Origin: Marinomonas algicola
GTDB taxonomy: Bacteria; Pseudomonadota; Gammaproteobacteria; Pseudomonadales; Marinomonadaceae
NCBI RefSeq assembly: GCF_014805825.1
Contig: NZ_CP061941.1
Coordinates: 2,232,001 to 2,296,000, forward strand
Reading direction: 5' to 3'
Length of the DNA stretch: 64,000 nucleotides
In this document: positions 46,456 through 56,184 of the stretch, piece by piece
Position numbering within the stretch: position 1 is the stretch's first letter
Layout of the letters: each line of letters starts with the position of its first letter
Position numbers and translations under genes: made by a program
Notes under the pieces: generated by a model
Database searches by the model: none
Told to the model about the DNA's origin: nothing
The model's input: the letters and a program-made list of their open reading frames with translations, nothing else

Positions 46456-47775
46456 ATGGATACAGACACTACCACTCGATTTCTGGATGATCACTTGTAT
46501 AAAATACAGTCGCTTATTGAAGACCCAAATTCTTATTTACAATTACTCGTCATTGCCGTTATTTACCTACTCGCATTCGTTATGGCTTACAAAATCCGTC
46601 ACAGTGTTGGTCTTACGCACAATGAACCTTTAGAAAGCGCCCACCCTTTAAGAAAGTTGGGCTTTCGAATTGGTGGTATTCTATTCCCGCTTCTGGCCAT
46701 CCTATTATTACACGTGTCCAAAAAAGCCGGTGAAACACTTGAATATACCCCCTGGTTAATTGGAACCGCCTTAGCAATTGCGGTTTTACTCTTTGGTAAT
46801 TCTTTAATACGGGCTTTTGTACAACAAACCTTCGCAGCCTCACTGTTTAGGTGGGTCGGCTTACCCATTTTAATGCTGCACTTATTGGGATTTCTGCCAA
46901 CAGTCATTCAAGCACTTGAAGAGATATCTCTCGATGTTGGCAATGTCAGCATTTCAGCCTATGGTGTCGCAAGGGTACTTATATTTGGTAGTTTTTTATT
47001 CTGGTTAGGACGCACATCAAACAACTTTGGCAAGGCCGTTATCAGAAAACAAACTTCGCTAGATATTCCAACCAAAGAAGTCTTTAGTAAGCTATTTGAA
47101 GTAGGTCTGTTCTGCATAATCGTCTTGCTTTTGCTCAATATTATGGGAATTAACCTAACCACATTAGCGGTATTTGGTGGCGCGTTAGGTGTTGGACTTG
47201 GTTTAGGGCTGCAATCTATCGCTTCAAACTTCATCTCGGGCATCATCATCTTGCTTGATCGATCCCTTACCGTGGGAGACTTTGTCGAGCTAGACGATGG
47301 TCAAAAAGGCTTCGTTCGAGAATTTAAAATGCGGTACGCTGTATTGGAAACCTATGATGGTAAAGACATTCTAGTCCCTAATGAAAAATTCATCTCTTCA
47401 TTAATGATCAACTGGACTCACAAAGACCCCAAACAGCGATATCGTGTTGACTTTTCTGTGCCCTACTCAACCGACGTACGCAGCCTGGTCGAATTGATCA
47501 AAGCCGCCGTATCTGAACATGAACAAGTAATCAGTGGACCTGATGTTCCTTTTGAAGAAAGACCAGATTGTGAAATAGACAGTTTTGGTGATTCAGGCAT
47601 CAACATGTTTGTTGAATTTTGGATGATGGGTATTGATGATGGTAAAAACAGAGTAGGCGGGGATCTTATGCTGATTATTTTAGAAACACTGAAAGAAAAC
47701 GGTATTGAAATTCCCTTCCCTCAACGTGAAGTTAAAATTCTTAACCCAGATCAAGGTAAGAACCAAGAAACCTAA
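46456..47775 (+). CDS. MscS-family mechanosensitive ion channel
   Basis: About 439 residues from ATG 46456 (MDTDTTTRFLDDHLYKIQ); the frame runs back to 46315, but those 47 residues look non-coding. Several N-terminal membrane helices precede the MscS core: pore helix GGALGVGLGLGLQSIASNF and the beta domain VGDFVELDDGQKGFVREF. It opens on membrane tension to release solutes in osmotic downshock, a usual need in marine bacteria. Longer than E. coli MscS (286) because of added N-terminal helices. Confidence 0.87.
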   Translation: MDTDTTTRFLDDHLYKIQSLIEDPNSYLQLLVIAVIYLLAFVMAYKIRHSVGLTHNEPLESAHPLRKLGFRIGGILFPLLAILLLHVSKKAGETLEYTPWLIGTALAIAVLLFGNSLIRAFVQQTFAASLFRWVGLPILMLHLLGFLPTVIQALEEISLDVGNVSISAYGVARVLIFGSFLFWLGRTSNNFGKAVIRKQTSLDIPTKEVFSKLFEVGLFCIIVLLLLNIMGINLTTLAVFGGALGVGLGLGLQSIASNFISGIIILLDRSLTVGDFVELDDGQKGFVREFKMRYAVLETYDGKDILVPNEKFISSLMINWTHKDPKQRYRVDFSVPYSTDVRSLVELIKAAVSEHEQVISGPDVPFEERPDCEIDSFGDSGINMFVEFWMMGIDDGKNRVGGDLMLIILETLKENGIEIPFPQREVKILNPDQGKNQET

Positions 47776-47870
47776 AGGTACATGGGGGCAAAACGCCAAT
47801 GTGGCCGCATTGAAAGATGACTGTTAAATAGATAGCGGGTAGTTATTAACTTATTTGGATTGTGACAGAC

Positions 47871-49106
47871 ATGAATAAACTTATTGTAATAATGATTGAT
47901 GGTATTAGTTCAAAACAATTCCATCAAATGCGAGATAAGCTACCACATTTAAATCGATTAGCTCAGCAAGGGACTCAAGTGTCCTCTCTCACCCCCGAAG
48001 TATGCGGCACCTCTTACCCTGGAAGAACCTCAATGATTGTTGGGCGCCCACCGAGTGAGCATGGAATTTATGGCAATAAGATTTGGGATGGCAATGTATT
48101 TAGATGGTCCAATCCCTATGACGTGCGCACTGAAACCATTGCATCATTGACCCATGAGGCTGGGGGGGATGTATTCAATATGGGGTTTGGAATGGTACGG
48201 CCGGAAGATTGCAGCCTATATATCAGCCCTTGGTGGGTTGATGATGTCATGATTCGCGGCCGTGACGACCACGCACATGAAGCGAATGAGCGTTGGACCA
48301 TGAAAGGAAAAAACTTAGACCCTGAACAGAGACTCAGTCAAGCGGGTTTATCAAAAGATGACCTAGTTAACCCAATGGACAACCGTAGCCGAATGCTGGA
48401 GTTAGGCAGCTTGGCTGATTTTCAGCTAATAGAAATGGCCGCTAAGCTGATTGAATCCGGACAAACTCCAAATTTAGTATTATTGGAGATTGCCGTTACT
48501 GACTATTATTTGCATCAATTTGGTACAGATGATCCAAATACAGAGCTATCGTTACGCATTGCAGATGCTCAAATAGGCACCTTGATTGAACGTTTGCGCA
48601 ATGCTGGACAACTTGAGCATTACAATTTTGCCGTAATGAGTGATCATGGGCATACACTGATGGAAGAAACGATACATTGCGATCTGTTGCTGCCTGAAGG
48701 AACTCGTTGGTCTAGCGAAGGCAGCATGCTTTTCGTTAATCCCCGGTCAGCAGCAGAAGCAACTGAAGTCACCAAAAGAATGCTAGCTGAAGGTATGGAG
48801 CTTTGGAGCAAGCCATTATTACCGGACGATATAAAGTCTGAAATGTTAGTTTTTAGCTGTCCGGAGGGGCAATATATTAGTTTCGAGTCGGATTTAAAAA
48901 ACACCGGACAGATACGTGGTATTTCTAAATATCGCTCCAATCATGGAATGCGTCCGGGAACTGAAGAAGACTATCGGTTCTGCATTTTTTCAGGTCCAAA
49001 TATCCCACAACAAACAGTAGACTTTGCAGAGGCAATACAGATAGCGCCAACTATTGCCGCTATTCTGGGCGTGGAAACGCCTTGGACGGCCACTTCAATC
49101 ATTTAG
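47871..49106 (+). CDS. Alkaline phosphatase-superfamily hydrolase (NPP/phosphonoacetate hydrolase-like)
   Basis: About 411 residues from ATG 47871; a GTG at 47862 is possible but its spacing to GGA is too short. Two-metal motifs are complete: VIMIDG at the N-terminus, nucleophile Thr in PGRTSMIVGRPPSEHGIYGN, TDYYLHQFG, MSDHGH and SNHGMRPG. No signal peptide, so it is cytoplasmic, as phosphonoacetate hydrolase (PhnA) is, whereas many phosphodiesterases are exported. The neighbouring phosphonate oxygenase genes make a phosphonate or phosphodiester substrate likely; exact substrate unknown. Confidence 0.77.
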   Translation: MNKLIVIMIDGISSKQFHQMRDKLPHLNRLAQQGTQVSSLTPEVCGTSYPGRTSMIVGRPPSEHGIYGNKIWDGNVFRWSNPYDVRTETIASLTHEAGGDVFNMGFGMVRPEDCSLYISPWWVDDVMIRGRDDHAHEANERWTMKGKNLDPEQRLSQAGLSKDDLVNPMDNRSRMLELGSLADFQLIEMAAKLIESGQTPNLVLLEIAVTDYYLHQFGTDDPNTELSLRIADAQIGTLIERLRNAGQLEHYNFAVMSDHGHTLMEETIHCDLLLPEGTRWSSEGSMLFVNPRSAAEATEVTKRMLAEGMELWSKPLLPDDIKSEMLVFSCPEGQYISFESDLKNTGQIRGISKYRSNHGMRPGTEEDYRFCIFSGPNIPQQTVDFAEAIQIAPTIAAILGVETPWTATSII

Positions 49107-49132
49107 CGGTTTGTGTCTCAAAGATGATTTAA

Positions 49133-49174
49133 AAACCACCTAAACAAGAACATTGCCCCTTGTTTAGGTGGTTT
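49133..49174. terminator. Bidirectional terminator between convergent genes
   Basis: AAACCACCTAAACAAG at 49133-49148 pairs with CTTGTTTAGGTGGTTT at 49159-49174, a perfect 16-base stem with a ten-base loop, with A-rich and T-rich flanks serving both strands. Confidence 0.85.
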
Positions 49175-49264
49175 AGTAAAACACGTAGCGCCAATCTACT
49201 GACGACCAATAGGCTCTTCAAATTCACAAAGCATGCCGCTCGATTGTATCGCCACTCGCTTAGC

Positions 49265-49846
49265 TTAGGACAATAAGCTTTCTAAAAGCGGTTGATAGTG
49301 GTCAATTTTATATATCGTTCTGCCTTGTACTTTACCGTCATCATCGTAATGGCGCAGTTTAATCGCGGCTTTATGATGAGGGTTCGCCTCAAATTCAGCG
49401 ACCTCTGACGCGCTCATTTTACCACCTTGTAAGTTGAACGAGTTGACGGATGCCGCAGACAGTTTGTCGTAATAATGGTCATCTACCGTACACAAATAAC
49501 GCTTAGCCGCCACATGTAAACGCACAGGCTCACTAATTTCTGGTGGGTAGAAGCGCTCTAATATGATGGCGCCAGAATCCTCGTGGAAGTTATCAATGCC
49601 ATTTTCAAGTGCGTCCAACTCAAAATCGCCGATGAAGTGACCAATATCGTGTAACAGCGCGGCAATGATAAGCTCGTCGCTGGCACCGTCTTCGTAAGCG
49701 CAGGCGGCTGATTGTTCCATGTGTTCTGCCATAGATACTGATTCCCCTAAATAGGATTCAGGCCCTCTCGTTTCAAAAATTTCCAACAAAAAAGGAACGA
49801 TCGTTTGACGCGTCAAACTTGAGCGTCCCGCTGTATTTATACTCAT
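49265..49846 (-). CDS. HD-domain mixed-valent di-iron oxygenase, PhnZ/TmpB-like
   Basis: A 193-residue HD-domain protein of the phosphonate-degradation HDIG group. H42, H66-D67, H88, H111 and an Asp in HYDDD near 168-170 fit the metal ligands; Y32 and E35 fit the Tyr-x-x-Glu used by PhnZ at the substrate end; RLHVAAKRYLC and SFNLQGGKMS are strongly typical. PhnZ and TmpB cleave the C-P bond of alpha-hydroxylated aminophosphonates, releasing phosphate. Its partner 2OG oxygenase would be the gene at 50932. This is a confident family call; substrate inferred. Confidence 0.85.
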   Translation of the reverse strand: MSINTAGRSSLTRQTIVPFLLEIFETRGPESYLGESVSMAEHMEQSAACAYEDGASDELIIAALLHDIGHFIGDFELDALENGIDNFHEDSGAIILERFYPPEISEPVRLHVAAKRYLCTVDDHYYDKLSAASVNSFNLQGGKMSASEVAEFEANPHHKAAIKLRHYDDDGKVQGRTIYKIDHYQPLLESLLS

Positions 49847-49994
49847 ATCAAAAGCTCAACCCTACTTAAATGATGATTTACAATATATCATAATATTGCA
49901 TAATTAATAGCAAGAAAATCACGGACAGAAAAGTGCCTATAAAGAGTATCCAAACAATCAAAAGTGATCGCAGTGTCACGTAAACTGAGCGTTT

Positions 49995-50813
49995 TTATAT
50001 CAAATCATAGCGTTTCGTTTTTCTGTAATCTCGCGGTGTTAAGCTCGTAATACGTTTAAAACTTTTAGAAAAATACAGCGGGTCTTCGTAGCCACATTGG
50101 TAGGCAATACTGTCTATCCTATGATCGGTCAATAGTAATTTTTTGCAGGCGAGGTCGATTCTTTTTTGGTTAATGTACTGCTTGGGAGAGGTCTCTACTA
50201 TCGAGCTAAACCAACGACTAAAATGGGCCGTAGACGTGCCATGTATCGCTGCTAATTGAGGTATTTGAATGTCTTCAGTCAGGTGCTGCTCAATGTAGCT
50301 AAAAATCTTTTCAAGCCTTAAATAGTGCATCTCTATACCCTTTGAAACCTGACTTTTCTCAATAATAGGCGTTAACAGCTGATAGGCGCTTGCAAGAGCT
50401 TGAAAGTACTTTCCGTTCGCTTCGGCGTCTTTATTTTGCCATTTGATAATATTTGAAATGGGCTGTTCGTTTGAATAATCTACAGGGTGCTTTGGAGGCT
50501 GGTAAAGCTGAAATACATCTGCCCCTGATGGCAATTCAAGAGTAAACGCAAAGGCACCAATTTCCATAGGTTTTATACATTGATAATGACATTGTTGATT
50601 GAGAGGCAGTAAGGCGAGCGTATTCGGCAGCAGCTCAATATTGTGGTTTTTCATTCTTACGATCCCCTCTCCTGACAGAGTATGAATCAACCAATTATAG
50701 GGTCTTTGGTAACTTGGATAGAGCCAATTTTTATCGGGGCTTTGCCAGTAAGAACGAATGATTTTCAAATCTAAAGAATGAGTCGACAACATAACTTTAT
50801 TCTCAACAATCAT
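49995..50813 (-). CDS. AraC-family transcriptional regulator
   Basis: A 272-residue regulator with an N-terminal cupin-like sensing region and a C-terminal double HTH (ITSLTPRDYRKTKR at the end, YEDPLYFSKSFKR in the second HTH). It lies between the PhnZ/TmpB-like and the TmpA-like genes and is divergent from the latter, so it probably controls them in response to a phosphonate or trimethylamine compound. A second in-frame ATG at 50792 could be the start. Confidence 0.83.
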   Translation of the reverse strand: MIVENKVMLSTHSLDLKIIRSYWQSPDKNWLYPSYQRPYNWLIHTLSGEGIVRMKNHNIELLPNTLALLPLNQQCHYQCIKPMEIGAFAFTLELPSGADVFQLYQPPKHPVDYSNEQPISNIIKWQNKDAEANGKYFQALASAYQLLTPIIEKSQVSKGIEMHYLRLEKIFSYIEQHLTEDIQIPQLAAIHGTSTAHFSRWFSSIVETSPKQYINQKRIDLACKKLLLTDHRIDSIAYQCGYEDPLYFSKSFKRITSLTPRDYRKTKRYDLI

Positions 50814-50931
50814 AAAAAGACATATTTAACCCTTTTTTATACTGTTAATAAAGGGGCATCCTTTTTAAAATCCTAAATATTCAATTATCGTGCATACAGC
50901 GCTTAATCTTTAATACTCAAACGGTATCTCT

Positions 50932-51996
50932 ATGAATGATTTTCTAATTTATGAATCGAAGCGTTTTCATTATTTATGGCTACGTGATAATTGCCTATGC
51001 CATCAATGTAAACATGATAGCGGCCAAAGATTACACGAAACATGGCTACTCGATTCGAACATCGCCATCTTGAAGTCTGAAATAACCAATGAGGGATTGG
51101 AAGTACTTTGGGACACACCAGATGAGCATGACTCCTTCTACCCCCACGATTTTCTAATGGCTAATTGCTATGACAATGCACCCGCTTCAGTGAACAGCGC
51201 ATCCCTTTGGGGAAGCGACTTTCAAATGAAAAGTTATGATTATGCGCAAGTTCTGGAAGACGATGCGGTTAAGCTTTCTTGGTTAAAGGATGTCATTCAA
51301 TTTGGTATCGGAAAGCTATACAATGTACCGACTGAACCCGGTACGATATTAAACGTAGTCTCTGAGTTTGGCTTTGTTCGAAACACGAACTATGGTGATC
51401 TATTTGAAGTAGTCAGTGTGGAAAAAGCGGAAAACTTAGCCTTCACTCCATTGCCTTTAAGCTTACACACCGATAACCCATACCGCGACCCTGTACCCAC
51501 ACTGCAGCTGCTGCATTGCTTAATGAAAGCCGAAATCGGTGGTGTTACCGCTTTGGCTGATGGGTTTAAAGCGGCAGACATCTTACAAAAAGAACACCCT
51601 GAAGCATTTGAACTGCTGTCTACTTATAAAGCGAAGTTTAGATTTGCCAGCAATGACGCAGTTCTTGAACATTTGGGCTATATGATAGAGACCGACAAGC
51701 AAAATCAAGTCATGGCTGTGCGCATTAACAATCGATCTTGTGCGCCAATCAATGTACCTTTTGACATTATGCCTAGCTTCTATGAGGCTTATCAATTGTT
51801 TGCAACTATCTTACACAGTGATGCCGGCAAACTTACTACAACACTTGAATCAGGCGAATTGATTGTATTTGATAACCAAAGAGTCTTGCATGGACGTGAA
51901 ATACAGGCTGTTGGTTCACGCCACTTACAAGGCTGCTATGCAGATAGAGATGGCTTGAAGAGTACAGCGGCTACGCTAGCGGCCAAAGAAGTTTAA
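50932..51996 (+). CDS. Gamma-butyrobetaine hydroxylase-like Fe(II)/2OG oxygenase, TmpA-like
   Basis: A 354-residue oxygenase. The N-terminal zinc domain has LRDNCLCHQCKHDSG with C21, C23 and C26, as in gamma-butyrobetaine hydroxylase. The catalytic TauD/TfdA domain has H179-x-D181 (SLHTDNPY) and the distal His in QRVLHGREI. TmpA is a butyrobetaine-hydroxylase homologue that hydroxylates 2-trimethylaminoethylphosphonate for TmpB. Proximity to a PhnZ/TmpB-like gene supports that role; butyrobetaine hydroxylation for carnitine is the alternative. Confidence 0.8.
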   Translation: MNDFLIYESKRFHYLWLRDNCLCHQCKHDSGQRLHETWLLDSNIAILKSEITNEGLEVLWDTPDEHDSFYPHDFLMANCYDNAPASVNSASLWGSDFQMKSYDYAQVLEDDAVKLSWLKDVIQFGIGKLYNVPTEPGTILNVVSEFGFVRNTNYGDLFEVVSVEKAENLAFTPLPLSLHTDNPYRDPVPTLQLLHCLMKAEIGGVTALADGFKAADILQKEHPEAFELLSTYKAKFRFASNDAVLEHLGYMIETDKQNQVMAVRINNRSCAPINVPFDIMPSFYEAYQLFATILHSDAGKLTTTLESGELIVFDNQRVLHGREIQAVGSRHLQGCYADRDGLKSTAATLAAKEV

Positions 51997-52100
51997 ACGA
52001 CAACCAACCGTCTTGTCAGTTTGTTGTCTTCCATCCTTATAATCATTAAACTGAAAGGGGATTTAATTAACATCAACGATCAAAAGGAAAACTCGACAAA

Positions 52101-53000
52101 ATGGAGAGGTTTGTTAAATCCATTGAAATACACAACAAACAAGCACGGTACTATGACTTTGCTACATTAATGTCAGAAAGTATTGATGATTCTAAGCCCA
52201 GCGCTCACTTTTACGGAGGAAACGGTTTTCCTGCAGGGGTTTACGAACCTCTATTAACAAAATTGAGTACAAAGCTAAACCTGACCAGTTTAGCCATGCG
52301 TGGCTATTGGTTTGATCAACCGAACAATAAAGTACTCACCCGTGAAAAAGACGCCGACATGTTAATTGAGTTTTTAATACAAACTCAAAGTAAGCCTATT
52401 ATAGGTATTGGTCACTCACAAGGTGCGTCAGCCATGATGTTGGCCGCGGTCCGACGGCCGGATTTATTTTCTGCACTTTTCATAATAGAACCCGTCACTT
52501 TTACTAGAATCCAAGCATCCGTTTATAAACTTATCAAGTGGATACCAAGGTATTTTATACTGAACCAAGAACCGTTTAAAAGCACTCTAAAAAAACAGTC
52601 AGACTGGGAAAGTACCGAAAACTATTATCAGTTTTTACGCCAACACCGTGCCTATAAACGCATAACCGATGAGCACTTACGTACCTTTGCTAAACACAGC
52701 TTGGTGCCTAAATCGATATCGAATGAAGAAGGCTACACCATGTTGTTCCCACCAAAACAAGAGTTAGCAAATTACTTTAGTGCCCCTTATATTACAGGTG
52801 CCTTAAAACGCTTTAATAAAATCAATATGCCTTACACAATTTTATTGGGTAAACCCAGCTTATTTATTAGCGATAAGGTGCGCTCCAGCTGGCAAGGCAT
52901 TGTCCCCACTGAGCAGTTAACGCTATTTCCTAATCATGGTCATCTACTACCAATAGAAACCCCTGAAGAATGTGCAAACATTATCTTGCAGCGAATTTAA
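52101..53000 (+). CDS. Alpha/beta hydrolase
   Basis: A 299-residue serine hydrolase. The nucleophile elbow is GIGHSQGASA, with oxyanion loop YGGNGFPAG and a C-terminal His in FPNHGHLLPIETPEE; the acid residue is not certain. No signal peptide. AAAGGA precedes the ATG. Esterase or lactonase activity is likely; substrate unknown. It is probably a separate unit from the TmpA-like gene. Confidence 0.83.
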   Translation: MERFVKSIEIHNKQARYYDFATLMSESIDDSKPSAHFYGGNGFPAGVYEPLLTKLSTKLNLTSLAMRGYWFDQPNNKVLTREKDADMLIEFLIQTQSKPIIGIGHSQGASAMMLAAVRRPDLFSALFIIEPVTFTRIQASVYKLIKWIPRYFILNQEPFKSTLKKQSDWESTENYYQFLRQHRAYKRITDEHLRTFAKHSLVPKSISNEEGYTMLFPPKQELANYFSAPYITGALKRFNKINMPYTILLGKPSLFISDKVRSSWQGIVPTEQLTLFPNHGHLLPIETPEECANIILQRI

Positions 53001-53269
53001 TCATAGTCACACTTCTCCTACCATGCGTTCAACGGCTAACTCACAAACCGGCTGTGATCAGATTATTGACTGCAAAACTAGCCAACACACTTGATAAATA
53101 AACTGACTCAAATGTGCTCGTTTCAGATCAATATACACTCTGAAAAAACACTTTAAAGTTGATCATTTATGCTGCTCGCCAGTAAAATAAGATATTATCG
53201 ATTAATCAGGGGAAATTGGCGACACTCGATTTCCACCTCCCCAATTAAACAACAGTAAGCTATTTGAAT

Positions 53270-54286
53270 ATGAAGAAGAAAACCAGCTCAGTTGATGTTG
53301 CCAAAGCCGCTGGCGTTAGCCAATCCATGGTAAGCAGAGCTTTTACACCAGGATCGTCTATAAACTCTGAAAAAAGAGAGCTTATTTTATCTAAAGCAAA
53401 AGAGCTTGGGTATCGACCCAACATCATGGCACGCTCCATGATTACTAGAAAAAGTAAAATTATTGGTTTTGTCTTTGGTTATTTAGAAAATCATTATTAC
53501 CCTCTTGCGCTCGAAAAACTGTCACGTGAGTTTCAAGCTAAAGGCTATCATAGCCTCATGTTTTTTTCGGACCATCAAAGTTCAGCCGATGAAATTGTTC
53601 AAGAGTTTTTACAATATCAGATTGACGCGGTTATTTTAGCTTCTGTTTCTTTATCACCAGACTGGATAGAAGCCTGTCATTCACTTGCTGTACCTGTGGT
53701 GCTATTTAACCGGGCTATAAAAGCGGATGATGTTACCTCAGTGACTTCAGCGAACTATGAAGGCGGTAAAAAAGTAGCCCATTATCTCGTTAAAACTGGA
53801 CATAAAAGAATTAGTTACATTTCAGGCTTTGTAGAGTCCTCGACCAATAAAGACCGAGAAAAAGGATTGGTGGATGGTTTAAAAGATCATCAAATGAGCC
53901 TCTTTTCAATTGAAAGCGGTAATTACAGCCAAAAACAAGCTAGGCAAGCCACCCTGTCAATGTTTACAGCAGATAAAACAACAACACCAGATGCCCTTTT
54001 TGTTGCCAGTGACCATATGGCTTTTGCCGTGATTGATACATTAAGATACGAATTAGGACTAAAAGTCCCAGAAGATGTTTCAGTAATCGGTTACGATGAT
54101 GTTCCTTTAGGCGCCGCGCCTTCATACAGCCTAACAACCATGAGCCAACCGATTGACGACATGGTTTCTTTAACAGTGAAAGCCGTCTTAAATCGTATAG
54201 AGCAACCTAACTACCCTCCAGAAAGAATCCAAATCCCAAGCCATTTAGTTCAACGAAAAACCGTAAAAGATCGCAACCTTCCTTAG
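53270..54286 (+). CDS. LacI-family transcriptional regulator
   Basis: About 338 residues from ATG 53270 (a TTG at 53264 is the alternative). The LacI HTH reads SSVDVAKAAGVSQSMVSRAF, followed by the hinge RPNIMARSM and a periplasmic-binding-protein-like effector domain (KTGHKRISYISGF, PEDVSVIGYDDVPLG). It usually represses a carbohydrate locus; none is adjacent, because a decayed insertion sequence follows, so its target genes may have been separated. Confidence 0.87.
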   Translation: MKKKTSSVDVAKAAGVSQSMVSRAFTPGSSINSEKRELILSKAKELGYRPNIMARSMITRKSKIIGFVFGYLENHYYPLALEKLSREFQAKGYHSLMFFSDHQSSADEIVQEFLQYQIDAVILASVSLSPDWIEACHSLAVPVVLFNRAIKADDVTSVTSANYEGGKKVAHYLVKTGHKRISYISGFVESSTNKDREKGLVDGLKDHQMSLFSIESGNYSQKQARQATLSMFTADKTTTPDALFVASDHMAFAVIDTLRYELGLKVPEDVSVIGYDDVPLGAAPSYSLTTMSQPIDDMVSLTVKAVLNRIEQPNYPPERIQIPSHLVQRKTVKDRNLP

Positions 54287-54362
54287 ATAAGGCCAAAAAC
54301 ATTCAATATACAAATACAGCCTGATAATTAACATCTATTTGTTAGCCAGACTGCTGATAAAG

Positions 54363-54388
54363 CCCTCGCCATTCGGCGGGGTTTTTTT
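54363..54388 (+). terminator. Rho-independent terminator after the LacI-family gene
   Basis: CCC(T)CGCC pairs with GGCGGGG around an ATTC loop, followed by seven T (54382-54388). It ends just before the IS1182-type remnant. Confidence 0.75.
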
Positions 54389-54399
54389 ATAATAACAGC

Positions 54400-55404
54400 A
54401 TGCTTAAAGAACGCCCCCAAACCCAGTCGACTTTAGAGGTTATTTCCATCAATGAGCTCGTCCCCAGTGATCTCGTTAAGGATTTTTATTGCGCCGATAA
54501 TGGTCGTCCCGCTCTCGATCCAACCCTTATGTTTAAGCTGCTGTTTATTGGTTATCTTTTTGGTATTCGTAGTGAACTTCAGTTGATTCGAGAGGTGCAG
54601 GTAAATGTGGCTTACCGTTTATTCCTAGACTTAGTCCTGACAGACAAGATACCTGATGTCTCAACGTTAAGTGCTAATCGTACACGCCGCGTTAAAGAAT
54701 CGGATGTGTACCAGCAGATTTTTGATCAAATTGTACTCCAAGCAATGAAACGTAAGTTGGTAGGTGGACACACCTTCTACACGGATTTCACTCTTTTAAA
54801 GGCCAATGCCAACAAAATGCATTTCGAGAAAGCGGTGGTTGAACAGACGCGTCAGGCGTATATGGACGAACTCGATCAGGCGATTGAGGAGGATCGACTC
54901 GCTCATAGAAAAAAGCCTTTACCGCCTGAAAAATCCAAGGTGGAAACTCGTGAGATCAAGCAGAGTACAACAGACCCAGATAGCGGCTATATGGTACGAG
55001 ACACTAAGCCCAAAGGGTACTTCTAATTAGATCACCGAACTGTCGATGCACGTTGCAACATCATCACCGATGTTCATGTCACGGCGGGGAATGTCCACGA
55101 TGCTGGTTATTTTACCTCTGCGGTTTGTCATGGATTGGAAGAGCGAAACATTTATGCGGTGGTGGGGTATCGTCGTCCTAATCATAAGAAAGGCTTCTTC
55201 TATAAACGCGAATACAAGTACGATAGGGAGCAAGATGTCTACCTCTGTCCGCAAGGCGAGCCGCTCATTTACAATACCACTTCTCGAGAAGGCTACCGTC
55301 ACTACTACTCGAATAGTCTGACCTGCCAGAACTGTCCAGAAAAGTATCGCTGCACCACCAACAAGAAATCTGTGAAGACGATTTCGCGCCATGTTTGGGG
55401 GTAG
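54400..55404 (+). mobile_element. IS1182-family insertion sequence remnant, broken transposase
   Basis: One reading frame holds an IS1182-type transposase interrupted by TAA at 55024-55026 and ended early at 55404. Part one begins MLKERPQTQSTLEV and includes GRPALDPTLMFKLLFIGYLF and TDFTLLKANANK; part two resumes in the same frame (DARCNIITDVHVTAGNVHDA, CPQGEPLIYNTTSREGYR). Compared with the family from memory, about 18 residues seem missing after LVPSD, and the C-terminal third is gone. No terminal repeats identified. Not able to move by itself. Confidence 0.8.
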
Positions 55405-55427
55405 ACTTTTAGCCTCCCCCTTATTCA

Positions 55428-55468
55428 TTAACTGGTTTAGATTGATTTTGTCTCTCTAAACCAGTTAA
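55428..55468. repeat. Perfect 14-base inverted repeat at the racemase 3' end
   Basis: TTAACTGGTTTAGA at 55428-55441 and TCTAAACCAGTTAA at 55455-55468, loop of 13 bases. It spans the last codons and stop of the racemase gene and lies next to the IS1182 remnant. It may serve as its terminator; there is no T-run. Confidence 0.6.
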
Positions 55469-56132
55469 TCGCTTGAATGATATCAAAAACAGGTAAATTT
55501 GTTGCTGTTTTAACAGCATCAATATAAGGAGATAAATTTGTACACTCTAATATAATTGCTTTTATATTTTTATTATTTTCAATTAATTTCAAAGCAGAAG
55601 AAACAACCTCGCTCTCTGATTTAATGACATCTAAACTAAGATAATCATTTTTAATGGTTTTATACAACTCTCCATCTTTAGGAATATCGCCAATGACAAC
55701 ATCATTTTTATAGTGTCCACCAAAATGTTTTTCGTTTAGTTTTTTTGCATCAAAAGTTAATAACCCTATTTTGTCATTCTTTTTATTTATAAAGGTTCGA
55801 ACAAATGGAAGAGTCAATAGAGAACTGGTTAATATTGGTACATTAGTGGATTCTTTTAATTCATCCTGCATTTCTCCTAAGAAACCACAGGTTGTTACTA
55901 TTAAGTCTACCCCTTTGTTTTCTAAAGACTTTATACTATAAAAAATGTCTTTTTTTATATCAGAGTTAACACCTTCTGAAGTGACGATAGCGCTTACTTT
56001 AGCTGATGATACTCGTTCATAAAGTACATTAAATGCAAAAGATTCTGGGTTGCCAATATCACCCATCACCCGAGGAAAATGGGTATTAAGCATTAAAACA
56101 CCAAGAGAGAAAGGTTTACTTATTTTTTTCAT
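55437..56132 (-). CDS. Aspartate/glutamate (hydantoin) racemase-family protein
   Basis: A 231-residue cytoplasmic protein of the Asp/Glu racemase superfamily. The two catalytic cysteines are in VTTCGFLGEM (about residue 82) and ILECTNLSPY (about 197). PLB-fold features NTHFPRVMGDIGNPESF and PVFDIIQAINW also match. It is divergent from the FAD dehydrogenase gene by about 50 bases, suggesting shared control of D-amino acid use. The gene is distinctly AT-rich. Confidence 0.8.
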   Translation of the reverse strand: MKKISKPFSLGVLMLNTHFPRVMGDIGNPESFAFNVLYERVSSAKVSAIVTSEGVNSDIKKDIFYSIKSLENKGVDLIVTTCGFLGEMQDELKESTNVPILTSSLLTLPFVRTFINKKNDKIGLLTFDAKKLNEKHFGGHYKNDVVIGDIPKDGELYKTIKNDYLSLDVIKSESEVVSSALKLIENNKNIKAIILECTNLSPYIDAVKTATNLPVFDIIQAINWFRETKSI

Positions 56133-56184
56133 TTTTATGAATCCACAGTTTAGTTTTTAATTAATTTAATCAAAGGTTTTTCAA

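Noticed and set aside
55027..55428. 133-residue minus-strand frame over the IS1182 remnant
   Set aside because: Antisense to clear transposase sequence.
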